This document shows positions 9,489 to 18,068 of a stretch of DNA of 35,497 bases, one piece after another. The stretch comes from Gammaproteobacteria bacterium. Lineage in GTDB: Bacteria > Pseudomonadota > Gammaproteobacteria > SZUA-229. The position numbers and the translations under genes were made by a program. The stretch's first letter is position 1. Every line of letters begins with the position of its first letter. The notes beneath the pieces are model-generated. The model searched no databases and was not told where the DNA came from. It worked only from the letters and a program-made list of their open reading frames with translations. Location: positions 1-35,497 of the forward strand of contig JAPHSS010000056.1 of assembly GCA_026195255.1 (NCBI GenBank), given 5' to 3'.

Positions 9489-10781
9489 ATGGCGGATAAA
9501 TACATTTTAAGCAATTCTACAACCGGCGATACTGTCGACCTAAATTTGATAACCGGCACCGACGGCCCTGCTGCGCTTGATATTACCGGCCTGTATAAAG
9601 AAAGAGGTTTATTAGCTTATGACCCTGGCTTTGTATCTACCGCCAGTTGCACCAGCTCTATTACGTATATTGATGGCGAAAGAGGTATTTTACGTTATCG
9701 GGGTTACCCCATAGAACAACTCGCCGCGAACAGTAACTTTTTAGAAGTTGCCCACCTGTTATTGTATGGAGAGCTGCCCACTAAAACAGAATTATTAGAA
9801 TTTGAAGGTATTATTTCACAACACACAATGATTCGAGAAACCATGCGAACATTTTTCGATGGTTTCCATTATAACGCACACCCAATGGCAATTATGATTG
9901 GTGTAACCGGCTCAATGTCCGCCTTCTACCACGACTCACTCGATATACACGATCCACGTCATCGTGAAATTTCTGCACACAGAATGATCGCAAAAATACC
10001 CACTATTGCTGCTGCCTGTTATAAACATAATGTTGGCGAACCTATTATGTATCCAAGAAATGACCTGGATTATTGCGGTAATTTTTTACATATGATGTTT
10101 GCAACACCCTGTGAAGAATACGTGCCGAGCAAAACAGCCATTGAAGCCATGAATCTGTTATTTATTTTACATGCGGATCATGAACAAAATGCCAGCACAT
10201 CAACCGTACGTTTAGCTGGCAGCTCAGGTGCCAACCCGTTCGCCTGCATTGCGTCAGGTATAGCATCTTTATGGGGGCCGGCTCATGGCGGTGCCAATGA
10301 AGCGGTGCTGAAAATGTTAGAAGAAATTGGCGACGTATCCAATATTGCCAAATACATTGCCAAAGCAAAAGATAAAAACGACCCTTTCCGTTTAATGGGT
10401 TTCGGGCACCGTGTTTATCGTAATTTTGACCCGCGCGCTACGCTTATTCGAGAAATGTGCCATAAGGTATTAGCCGAACTATCAGATGAGCACAACCCAC
10501 TGCTTGAACTTGCCAGTCAACTTGAAGAAGTTGCATTAAAAGATGAGTATTTCATTGAAAGAAAACTGTATCCGAATGTAGATTACTACTCCGGCATTAT
10601 TTACAGAGCTTTAAACATTCCCGCTAATATGTTTACTGTTATGTTTGCTATTGCCAGAACCGTTGGCTGGGTCGCTCACTGGAGTGAGATGATCTCTGAC
10701 CCTTCACAACGCATAGGTCGACCTCGTCAAATTTATGTTGGCGCAAAAGAACGTGACTACGTGCCAATAGATAAACGTTAG
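9489..10781 (+). CDS. gltA: Citrate synthase (type II, hexameric group)
   Basis: 430 residues, matching E. coli GltA in length. It condenses oxaloacetate with acetyl-CoA in the TCA cycle. Conserved features: EGRG-type core [32 protein letters not shown], the catalytic-site [27 protein letters not shown] and the aspartate in [10 protein letters not shown]. The start is set by GGAAGGG 7 bp before the ATG. It is monocistronic by position. Confidence 0.98.
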   Translation: MADKYILSNSTTGDTVDLNLITGTDGPAALDITGLYKERGLLAYDPGFVSTASCTSSITYIDGERGILRYRGYPIEQLAANSNFLEVAHLLLYGELPTKTELLEFEGIISQHTMIRETMRTFFDGFHYNAHPMAIMIGVTGSMSAFYHDSLDIHDPRHREISAHRMIAKIPTIAAACYKHNVGEPIMYPRNDLDYCGNFLHMMFATPCEEYVPSKTAIEAMNLLFILHADHEQNASTSTVRLAGSSGANPFACIASGIASLWGPAHGGANEAVLKMLEEIGDVSNIAKYIAKAKDKNDPFRLMGFGHRVYRNFDPRATLIREMCHKVLAELSDEHNPLLELASQLEEVALKDEYFIERKLYPNVDYYSGIIYRALNIPANMFTVMFAIARTVGWVAHWSEMISDPSQRIGRPRQIYVGAKERDYVPIDKR

Positions 10782-11020
10782 TTAGCCAGGTAAACATTCG
10801 CTCTGCAGGGTGATGGCGCTGTATAAGGCCTGAATACAAACAGGCCTGAACACAAAACGAACACACCGAGATAACTAACTAAATTGATATTGTTTAACTA
10901 TTTTTATAAAAGTAAAACGCGAATATTATTTCTGTGCGCCTGCGGCGCTCATCACAATTGACTATTTTGAATAAATTAACCTGTATAGATTATTAGATAT
11001 AATCTTATAAACGTTTTTAT

Positions 11021-11050
11021 TTGCGTTTATTCGCGTTCATTTGCGTTTTA
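11021..11050 (+). repeat. Dispersed 10-bp-period repeat, copy 1
   Basis: Three consecutive decamers of the form TTYGCGTTYA: TTGCGTTTAT, TCGCGTTCAT, TTGCGTTTTA. A second copy lies in opposite orientation at 20351-20380. The 420-bp stretch 10782-11201 also holds a small inverted repeat (AGGCCTG at 10826-10832 with CAGGCCT at 10841-10847) and a minus-strand terminator, and no gene that I can support. Confidence 0.6.
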
Positions 11051-11117
11051 CTTTATAAATTAAACCTAAACAAACACCAGTCAACTCTAAGCCTAATTAT
11101 TCGACTATAACTTTTCT

Positions 11118-11175
11118 GCTCTAAAAAACAAAACCCCATAACTCACGAAAAAGAACTTCGTAAATTACGGGGTTT
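11118..11175 (-). terminator. Intrinsic terminator of the minus-strand lipoprotein operon
   Basis: Arms 11131-11149 and 11157-11175 form a 19-bp hairpin. As minus-strand RNA all 19 positions pair (three G-U wobbles), whereas as plus-strand RNA three would be A-C mismatches. The minus-strand transcript then runs into a U-rich tract (TTGTTTTTTAG). The hairpin therefore belongs to the minus-strand operon whose last gene is the Kazal reading frame. Confidence 0.8.
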
Positions 11176-11201
11176 AATTATCTATTAGAAAAGTATAATG
11201 C

Positions 11202-11477
11202 TTATTTACAGGTACCATCAACATAACTATTTACCCCGGCATCAGAACAGGCCGTACAGGCATTTGAAAATGTTCTGTGATTCCCGTCTGTTTCAAAACC
11301 ACATACCGGTGCATATTCCCTGGTACAAATTTCAGGTTTAGGCGAAACACATTGCGTGAATTTCCTGTCATCGAGTTTATCATGCTGAGTAGAAACACAG
11401 GATTAAGAAGCTGAAGACGTTAATAAAATAACAACAATTTTTAACAGTGGTTTATTAAAACCACAAATTTTATTCAT
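11202..11477 (-). pseudogene. Kazal-type protease inhibitor-like gene with an in-frame stop
   Basis: Reading from an ATG at 11477 gives a hydrophobic signal-like start (NKPLLKIVVILLTSSAS), a TAA stop at 11405-11403 as codon 25, then 67 further open codons in the same frame. The downstream part has a clear Kazal domain: EICTREYAPVCGFETDG, SNACTACSDAG, YVDGTC, with its regularly spaced cysteines. No start codon exists just after the stop, and the SP/inhibitor junction falls exactly there (SC follows the stop, lipobox-like). The ATG is 9 bp past the stop of the LPP20 gene, so it is the last cistron of that operon. It is either a recent pseudogene or a sequencing error. Confidence 0.75.
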
Positions 11478-11485
11478 AAGTATTA

Positions 11486-12502
11486 TTATTTAACACCGGT
11501 TGCAAATTCTAAAATAGCAGGTTTGAGCTCCGTATTTAATCTTTTTGCCACTTGAGTCATTAAACGACTTTCTGCATCATTATGCTGTAAAGCAGAAACT
11601 TTTAATGCCCATTGCTTACGTCCGCGAATACGCCCATTAGCCTCGACCATTTTCACGCTTAACTTACCCCTTAACCAGTACCAGCCCTGTCTAAAACCCA
11701 GGTCCTGTACATCCAGGTTAGCAACAAGTGTAAAGCCCGTTGAGCCATTGCCCGCAGGAAAGCCGGCATTGCCCATGGCAGATTTAAGCGACTGATGTAG
11801 TTTACCAATCGGGTCATTATCAACCGCCGTAGCAATTTCAAGCTTTTGTAGTTTATTTTCTAACTTGCTTTTTAATTCCGCCAGATTCCATTTTGCGGGT
11901 GAGCCCTTACCACGGGTATCAATTACTTTAAGTGTTTTTTGTAATGTATAACGTTCAAACTGTAAAGCAACCGCTTTATCTAATGCCGATAATGAAAATA
12001 AAACATCAGCATTGTTTTCACTACGATCTAACATCACCTGTGTTTCACCGTCTAAACGTGACATTTCACTTTTAATATTATTAGCCGCCTGAAGCCTGTC
12101 TAATACCGCAAGCGAATGATAGGTAAATAAACTGTCATCTTTCCAGGTTTCAGCAATACGGGCACCATTAATAATCTTATCAGTGCGCACCTGAATCTGT
12201 TGAGCAATGCGGTGTTTTTTTGTAAAACTTTCAGAACCATTATCAATAGAAACATTTGTATCTGAATGGGTGGTTGAAGATTCTTTAATATGCGTTTCAA
12301 AAATCTTACTTAAATTTCCAAGCGCTCTATTTTTAGCCAGTTCTGCATTTGAAGCCGAACCGGTGGCCGTCATATATTTATCATTCGGATAAAAACCCGC
12401 ATCACCTTCAACCCAGTCTGGTTGTGGCTCTGCAAGCAAGGTGCCTGAAATAAAAAACAGACCCGTTGACAGGCCTGTGATAAATTTTCTTATATTATTC
12501 AT
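11486..12502 (-). CDS. Secreted LPP20-family envelope protein
   Basis: 338 residues with a signal peptide (cleavage likely after LLA, no lipobox cysteine). Residues about 27-110 carry the LPP20 pattern: PDWVEG, GFYPNDKYMTATGSAS, AELAKNRALGNLSKIFETHI, named after Helicobacter Lpp20. The C-terminal part resembles flagellar/assembly-type LPP20 relatives with a beta-rich RQGWYWLRGKLSVKMVE stretch. It is third in an operon with an LpoB-like and a COG3014-like lipoprotein; this trio recurs in gammaproteobacteria and probably acts at the outer membrane, role unproven. Confidence 0.75.
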   Translation of the reverse strand: MNNIRKFITGLSTGLFFISGTLLAEPQPDWVEGDAGFYPNDKYMTATGSASNAELAKNRALGNLSKIFETHIKESSTTHSDTNVSIDNGSESFTKKHRIAQQIQVRTDKIINGARIAETWKDDSLFTYHSLAVLDRLQAANNIKSEMSRLDGETQVMLDRSENNADVLFSLSALDKAVALQFERYTLQKTLKVIDTRGKGSPAKWNLAELKSKLENKLQKLEIATAVDNDPIGKLHQSLKSAMGNAGFPAGNGSTGFTLVANLDVQDLGFRQGWYWLRGKLSVKMVEANGRIRGRKQWALKVSALQHNDAESRLMTQVAKRLNTELKPAILEFATGVK

Positions 12503-12582
12503 GTGTTAATAATTCCATTATTCAACATTTAAGTGGATTCAATATATAAAAAAATCACATATTGAAACCACTTCGATGAACC

Positions 12583-13953
12583 TTAAGTCTGTGGTGCAGC
12601 AACCTCTAAAACAGTTGCCGGCGCATTTAGCTGTCCACCAACTGCCTGCATCGGAACAGTCTTCGCCTGAGGAGCCGTCCAGCGTTTGCTTATTACCGAT
12701 TTAGCACCTGCTTTGATTCTAACTTTCTGCTTAATCGTGTCAACGACTACACCAGTAGGGCCAACCACTTCTATATTAACGTCCTGCTCACCTTCTGGAA
12801 GGAAAACACGGGCCATTTCAAATTCCTGAGGTAATGTATTCCAGCAACGTGTATCGGCAATTTCAGTACCCTGATTAATTGCCAGCATCGCTAGCTGTCC
12901 CAGAAAACCACCCTGGTTACCCGCTTCTTCTTCGGTTTTTTTCTTGATAACCGCACGAGCAATAGCACGCGTTGTAATAAGAGGCATATCTTCAGATAAA
13001 GCCGCACGGGCCAGACCATCAATATTAGAAACAACTTCTAACGGGTAGTATTTACCATCAATATTTAAACGCGCTTTATTTAAAACAACCGGTGGGTTCG
13101 GGTAATCAGGAACCGCAACTTTTACATTCAAAGCCAACGCTGGCGCATAGGTTTGAAACACTTTTTCTTCACGCTGAGGTGCCAGACCATTACCAAATAA
13201 AACGACTAACTCACCCATACCTCGGGTATCAGGCGCTTTGTATTTTGACAGACCAAACTGACTTTTATAATCTTTATACTCGCCCCATAACTTCATTCTG
13301 GCAAGCATTCTTAACAGATCATGTTGCAGCATAACCGGCACATCTAAACCATGTTTCTCTTTGGTGTTTCTATAAGCATCAACTGCTTTTCTATATGAAA
13401 CCGTTGCCGTATCTTCTTCGCCTAACATTTCAAACATAATGCCAGAGAAATATCGCATAAAGGGCGTTTCATCTTTTGGCTCACCCCATTCGTCCATTTT
13501 CACCTGCGACTGAAGCAACTCTACACGAGAAGAGTCGATATCACCCATAGATAAATAGTTAGCTGCCATATATAAATGAACTAACACCTGCTCAAACTTA
13601 TAACCCTGAAAGCTAATACTCTCATCATTCGTTACTGCGGCACCTGCCTGTTCTGAAATAGAGGTTGAATACAGTTCAGAGATTTTTTCTTTAGCTAGAT
13701 TAAAAGCTTCATTACTGCCTGCATAATCTTTATTTAAACGTCGCAAAAGACCCACGTTCATATTTTCCATGACACCTTCAACTTCACTTGCAAGGTGTTT
13801 TTCTGCTTCCATCAAAGCAAGATCATGGCGGTTTAACTCCATCATCTGACGCATACCACGTGTTTTATCGGCTGAGGTTGCACAGCCCTGTAACGTTAAA
13901 ATAGCCAGGGCAGCCAGCACAGCTCCCATACGACCGAGTAAACGAATACTCAT
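12583..13953 (-). CDS. COG3014-like outer-membrane lipoprotein
   Basis: 456 residues. A signal peptide ends in the lipobox LQGC (Cys24). Residues about 35-240 look like TPR/helical hairpins (HDLALMEAEKHL, AGSNEAFNLAKEKI, VLVHLYMAANYLSMGD). The C-terminal half is beta-rich, with a GELVVLFGNGLAP motif typical of this uncharacterised family. It lies between the LpoB-like and LPP20 genes, all minus strand with short gaps. The TPR part suggests it is the scaffold of the three-protein set; this is inference. Confidence 0.75.
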   Translation of the reverse strand: MSIRLLGRMGAVLAALAILTLQGCATSADKTRGMRQMMELNRHDLALMEAEKHLASEVEGVMENMNVGLLRRLNKDYAGSNEAFNLAKEKISELYSTSISEQAGAAVTNDESISFQGYKFEQVLVHLYMAANYLSMGDIDSSRVELLQSQVKMDEWGEPKDETPFMRYFSGIMFEMLGEEDTATVSYRKAVDAYRNTKEKHGLDVPVMLQHDLLRMLARMKLWGEYKDYKSQFGLSKYKAPDTRGMGELVVLFGNGLAPQREEKVFQTYAPALALNVKVAVPDYPNPPVVLNKARLNIDGKYYPLEVVSNIDGLARAALSEDMPLITTRAIARAVIKKKTEEEAGNQGGFLGQLAMLAINQGTEIADTRCWNTLPQEFEMARVFLPEGEQDVNIEVVGPTGVVVDTIKQKVRIKAGAKSVISKRWTAPQAKTVPMQAVGGQLNAPATVLEVAAPQT

Positions 13954-14144
13954 AGGTTAATCCTCTTAAATGTTGTTTAATTACCCAGGCCACAAGGTGT
14001 ACCTGATAACGAGGCATTTAATCATTTCTAAAATCTATCTGATTTTATTTTTATGCTTTCTAATACTTTAAAAACAACTAAAATGCAGGTCTTCCCTGAC
14101 CCATTATATTTATACCTGAAAAATGTCACATGGTGACTTGAGAG

Positions 14145-14759
14145 TTATAAACTCCAGCCACTCTTTTCAACAGTTTTCTTGATTTTCTTCTGTCCAACCC
14201 AAACTTTACGGTTGCTTTCCAGATCAATCAAAGTTAAATCAACCTGATAAAAACGCGCCTGGGATCCACCTGCCGCATCAACGATTGTATTGATTGTGCC
14301 TTTCAGCATGAAATCAGCACCGGCTTCATTACCCATTGCTTTACGTGTTGCTTCACTTGCATTTAAATCCTGGTCACGACGCTCTGAACGCACTTCATCA
14401 CGCTCTGATGCAGAGGCAACAAACTCAACTTCACCTGAGTTAATTAATTCTTTTTCAAGATCACGAATGAATGTACGGGTATTGATATGCTCATGACTCA
14501 GGTTACGTACCGTACCCACAATAACGGTTGGCACTTTACCTTTTGAGCGATTAAAATTTGATAACCAGCGACGACTTAATACATCATCGATCATTTCACG
14601 GGAAACCAGCCTTGAATCCGTGTCATTCCATTTTCCGCTTAAATCCGTAACTGCATTACTATCAACACGGGCAACTGTCGGGTTACAACCTGCTGTAAAG
14701 GCTAAAAAGGCACTTAAAGCCACCACAGGAATGACGCGACCCAGTTTTAATGACTGCAT
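14145..14759 (-). CDS. LpoB-like (COG3417) lipoprotein, putative PBP activator
   Basis: 204 residues with lipobox FTAGC (Cys25). The body (about 38-200) matches the LpoB fold family: DLSGKWNDTDSRLVSREMI, VGTVRNLSHEHINTRTFIRDLEKELI, GADFMLKGTINTI, RFYQVDLTLIDLESNRKVWVGQKKIKK. E. coli LpoB activates penicillin-binding protein 1B from the outer membrane; this homologue lacks LpoB's long Pro-rich linker, so the partner may differ. It is the first gene of the four-cistron lipoprotein operon. Confidence 0.8.
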   Translation of the reverse strand: MQSLKLGRVIPVVALSAFLAFTAGCNPTVARVDSNAVTDLSGKWNDTDSRLVSREMIDDVLSRRWLSNFNRSKGKVPTVIVGTVRNLSHEHINTRTFIRDLEKELINSGEVEFVASASERDEVRSERRDQDLNASEATRKAMGNEAGADFMLKGTINTIVDAAGGSQARFYQVDLTLIDLESNRKVWVGQKKIKKTVEKSGWSL

Positions 14760-15051
14760 ATTATTTCTCCATTATTTATATATTTTGTTTAATTTTGTAT
14801 TTAATCTTAAGTTGATCAATTGAAAGTCTATGCAAAGTGTAGGCTAAGATTTTAGAAAATGAAATGAAACATACCGATTTTCCCGCTCTGTTTAAACAGC
14901 AGAGATGGCGATCAGTTTGTTTTATAAACTCGAACTTGATAGCTTATTTTAAGCATTTCCTGCAACTGATCCTTTAAAGTGAGCTATTTATACCACTATT
15001 TATCAGTAAAAACAGTCTTTTAAGCTTAAAAATTATGTTATCTTTCGGCCC

Positions 15052-16371
15052 ATGAAATCTGTTGACACAATATTACATGCACGCTGGATCTTACCAGTAA
15101 GCGAATCTGATCCATTATTGCATGAGCATTGTGTTGTAATCGATGACGGGCGTATCGCTGATATATTGCCAGGTGTTAAAGCTGCTGAGTTATATGAGGC
15201 CAGCTTCGAAAAAACCTATAAACAGCATATGCTGATGCCGGGTTTAATTAATGCCCATACACATAGCCCAATGAGTTTGTTTCGCGGTCTGGCTGATGAT
15301 CTGCCGCTGGATAGCTGGTTAAACGAACACATCTGGCCCGCAGAAGCCAAATGGGTAAGTGATGAGTTCGTGCATGATGGCACGCAACTGGCCATTGCAG
15401 AAATGTTACGCGCCGGCACCACCTGTTTTAACGATATGTACTTCTTTCCGGAAGTCACAGCACGCCTTGCCAGAGATATTGGCATACGTGCCTGCATTGG
15501 TTTAATCGCCATCGATTTCCCCAGTGCCTGGGCGAGCAATGCTGATGAATATATCGACAAGGGCCTTGAACTGAGAGACCATTTTCGCAGTGACAGCCTG
15601 ATTCACACGCCCTTTGCACCCCACGCGCCATTTACCCTGTCTGATGAAGCCCTGAGCCGCATACGTGTACTGGCGGATGAAATGGACTTACCGGTGCATA
15701 TTCATCTACATGAAACCGCAGCTGAAATTGAACAGTCAATAAAACAGTATGGCAAACGTCCTTTAGAGAGGCTCAACGACCTGGGCCTGGTTTCACCCAA
15801 TTTAATGGCGGTGCACCTGACCCAGGTCACCGATGAAGAAATTACCCTGCTGGCGGAGTCAGGCAGCCATGTTGTGCATTGCCCGGAATCAAATTTAAAA
15901 CTCGCCAGTGGGTTTTGCCCGATCACTAAATTAATGGATGCGGGCATAAATGTGGCCCTCGGCACCGACAGCAGCGCCAGTAATAACGATTTAAACATGT
16001 TAGGTGAAATGCACACCGCCAGTTTACTGGCCAAAGGTGTTAGCCAGGATGCCAGCGCCCTCAGCGCCATGCAAACCGTGCGCATGGCAACCATCAACGG
16101 CGCCAGGGCACTTGGCCTTGAGCAGCAAACTGGTAGTCTGGAAATTGGCAAACACGCAGATATTATTGCGGTTGATTTCTCCAGCCTCGAAATGAGCCCG
16201 GTTTATGATCCGGTAGCCAACCTCATATACAGCAGCAGCCGTGAACAGATAAGTGATGTCTGGGTAGCAGGCCGCCACTTATTAAAAGACCGCGAGTTAA
16301 CCACGCTGGACGAAGAAGAAATATTACGAAAATGTCAGTTATGGAATGATAAAATAAGCACAGCTGAATAA
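15052..16371 (+). CDS. mtaD: TRZ/ATZ-family amidohydrolase (MTA/SAH deaminase type)
   Basis: 439 residues, metal-dependent amidohydrolase. Metal site: HTHSPMSLFRGL (HxH), HLHETAAE, VHLTQV and GTDSSASNNDLNML are all present. The closest functional class is 5-methylthioadenosine/S-adenosylhomocysteine deaminase. The order deaminase, ubiG, gph is conserved in gammaproteobacteria; removal of SAH would help the SAM-dependent UbiG, an inference from context. Substrate not proven from sequence. Confidence 0.85.
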   Translation: MKSVDTILHARWILPVSESDPLLHEHCVVIDDGRIADILPGVKAAELYEASFEKTYKQHMLMPGLINAHTHSPMSLFRGLADDLPLDSWLNEHIWPAEAKWVSDEFVHDGTQLAIAEMLRAGTTCFNDMYFFPEVTARLARDIGIRACIGLIAIDFPSAWASNADEYIDKGLELRDHFRSDSLIHTPFAPHAPFTLSDEALSRIRVLADEMDLPVHIHLHETAAEIEQSIKQYGKRPLERLNDLGLVSPNLMAVHLTQVTDEEITLLAESGSHVVHCPESNLKLASGFCPITKLMDAGINVALGTDSSASNNDLNMLGEMHTASLLAKGVSQDASALSAMQTVRMATINGARALGLEQQTGSLEIGKHADIIAVDFSSLEMSPVYDPVANLIYSSSREQISDVWVAGRHLLKDRELTTLDEEEILRKCQLWNDKISTAE

Positions 16372-16421
16372 ATAATCACCAAACACACCCTGAATTTAAA
16401 AATTAAGACGATTTAAACACC

Positions 16422-17129
16422 ATGAATACATTAAACGTAGACCCGGCAGAAATAGCCAAATTTGAAGAACTCGCCAACCGTTGGTGGGATCAGCAAGGTG
16501 AATTTAAACCCCTGCATGAAATAAACCCCTTACGTTTACACTATATAGATGAGCGAGTTCAGTTAAACGGCAAACGTGTTTTAGACGTTGGCTGTGGCGG
16601 CGGCATTTTATCTGAGAGCATGGCCAAACTGGGTGCCGATGTGACGGCTATAGATATGGGTAAAGCCCCCCTGTCAGTTGCTAAACTACACGCAATGGAA
16701 AGTGATGTAGAGGTTAACTACCAGCAAATTACCGTAGAAGAATTAGCCGAGCAGCAACCTCACTCATTTGATGCGGTTAGCTGTATGGAAATGTTAGAAC
16801 ATGTGCCCGACCCATCATCGGTTATTAAAGCCTGCCAGCAGTTGGTAAAACCCGGCGGTTCGGTTTTTTTCTCAACCATTAACCGTAACCCCAAGTCTTA
16901 TCTGTTTGCCATAGTGGGTGCCGAGTATTTATTAAAAATGTTACCCAAAGGCACACATGAATACGCCAGGTTCATTAAACCATCCGAGTTAGATAGCTGG
17001 TCACGTCAGGCAAATTTACAACTTAAAAATATCAGCGGTTTAACTTTTAATCCGTTAACCAGTCATTACAAACTCGGCAAGGATGTTGATGTCAATTACA
17101 TGTGCCATTACCTGTCGCCTGCTGAGTAG
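16422..17129 (+). CDS. ubiG: 3-demethylubiquinol / polyprenyl-catechol O-methyltransferase UbiG
   Basis: 235 residues, a class I SAM methyltransferase that does both O-methylations of ubiquinone synthesis. Hallmarks: [30 protein letters not shown] at the N-terminus (only partly quoted motifs: [12 protein letters not shown]), SAM loop [13 protein letters not shown], and [11 protein letters not shown]-terminal [11 protein letters not shown] is usual. It starts 50 bp after the deaminase gene and is followed at 9 bp by the phosphatase gene. Confidence 0.96.
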   Translation: MNTLNVDPAEIAKFEELANRWWDQQGEFKPLHEINPLRLHYIDERVQLNGKRVLDVGCGGGILSESMAKLGADVTAIDMGKAPLSVAKLHAMESDVEVNYQQITVEELAEQQPHSFDAVSCMEMLEHVPDPSSVIKACQQLVKPGGSVFFSTINRNPKSYLFAIVGAEYLLKMLPKGTHEYARFIKPSELDSWSRQANLQLKNISGLTFNPLTSHYKLGKDVDVNYMCHYLSPAE

Positions 17130-17138
17130 TTTTTATAT

Positions 17139-17804
17139 ATGAAGAAAATCAATACGGTTTTATTTGACCTGGATGGCACCTTAATTGACACCGCTCCCGA
17201 CATGGCAAATGCACTTAATATTTTATTAGCAGAAGAAGGTGATGCGCTTTTAAGTTTTCAACACATCCGCCCGGTGGTTTCAAATGGCAGTGCCGCGTTA
17301 GTGCAGTTAGGTTTTCCAGACCTGCAGGATGAAACCACAATAGAACGTTTGAAAAAACGTTATCTGGAAATTTATGAAGACAAACTGTGCATCGATTCAG
17401 TGTTATTTCCCGGCATATTGCAACTCATCGAACATATCGAAAGCCAGCAGATGCGCTGGGGTGTTGTCACCAATAAACCCGCCTGGTTAACCGACCCCCT
17501 GATGTCACAAATTGGCTTAAGTGAACGTGCCGCCTGCATTATCAGTGGCGACACCACAAACAACCGCAAACCCCACCCTGAACCCATGTACCTGGCCTGT
17601 AAACAGGCGGGTAGCAAACCCGAAAACTGTATTTATATTGGTGATGCGCTGCGTGACATTCAGGCCGGTGCGAATGCCGGTATGCGCACGGTTATTGCAA
17701 ATTATGGTTATATCGCCGAGTCGGAAAACATCAAAAACTGGGGTGCAGATTACACAATAGAAAGCCCAACAGACATATTGCCCTTATTAACAGCGGCCCC
17801 TTAA
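17139..17804 (+). CDS. gph: HAD-IA phosphatase (phosphoglycolate phosphatase / MupP type)
   Basis: 221 residues. HAD motifs: I, FDLDGTLID; II, VVTNKPAW; III, the lysine in RKPHPEP; IV, IGDALRDIQAG. Homologues downstream of ubiG include both phosphoglycolate phosphatase and MupP, the N-acetylmuramate-6-phosphate phosphatase of peptidoglycan recycling; the sequence alone does not separate these. Starts 9 bp after ubiG, so co-transcribed. Confidence 0.88.
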   Translation: MKKINTVLFDLDGTLIDTAPDMANALNILLAEEGDALLSFQHIRPVVSNGSAALVQLGFPDLQDETTIERLKKRYLEIYEDKLCIDSVLFPGILQLIEHIESQQMRWGVVTNKPAWLTDPLMSQIGLSERAACIISGDTTNNRKPHPEPMYLACKQAGSKPENCIYIGDALRDIQAGANAGMRTVIANYGYIAESENIKNWGADYTIESPTDILPLLTAAP

Positions 17805-17814
17805 AAATCACAAA

Positions 17815-17840
17815 CTGACTAAACACATGAGTTTAGTCAG
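17815..17840 (+). terminator. Hairpin after gph, possible terminator
   Basis: CTGACTAAAC (17815-17824) and GTTTAGTCAG (17831-17840) form a perfect 10-bp stem with a 6-nt loop 11 bp after the gph stop. No U-tract follows, so it may stabilise the 3' end rather than terminate. A second small palindrome, CTGTTTA-G-TAAACAG, lies at 17854-17868. Confidence 0.45.
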
Positions 17841-17972
17841 AACCCGCACACACCTGTTTAGTAAACAGCCGCAAAGTTATTCTATATTAAGAAACACAAG
17901 CTTTTGCAAAAAGAAACTTGTACTTTTCCACACATCACGTTTATTATGCGCGAAATCTAGTCATCCTGTTTT

Positions 17973-17990
17973 TGTAATAAAATTGTAAAT
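17973..17990 (+). promoter_or_regulatory. Pho-box-like direct repeat upstream of the phosphate transporter
   Basis: TTGTAAT (17973-17979), 4-bp AAAA spacer, TTGTAAA (17984-17990). The Pho box is two 7-mers near CTGTCAT with a 4-bp A/T spacer and 11-bp period; each half here agrees at about 5 of 7 positions. It lies about 80 bp before the PiT-family phosphate transporter, which makes PhoB control plausible but unproven. Confidence 0.35.
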
Positions 17991-18068
17991 AATTTGAAAA
18001 CAAAGAACCGCACAAACTCAGCAGCAAACATTCATCTAGCTAATCACAATTGCGTGAGGTAACCCCCT

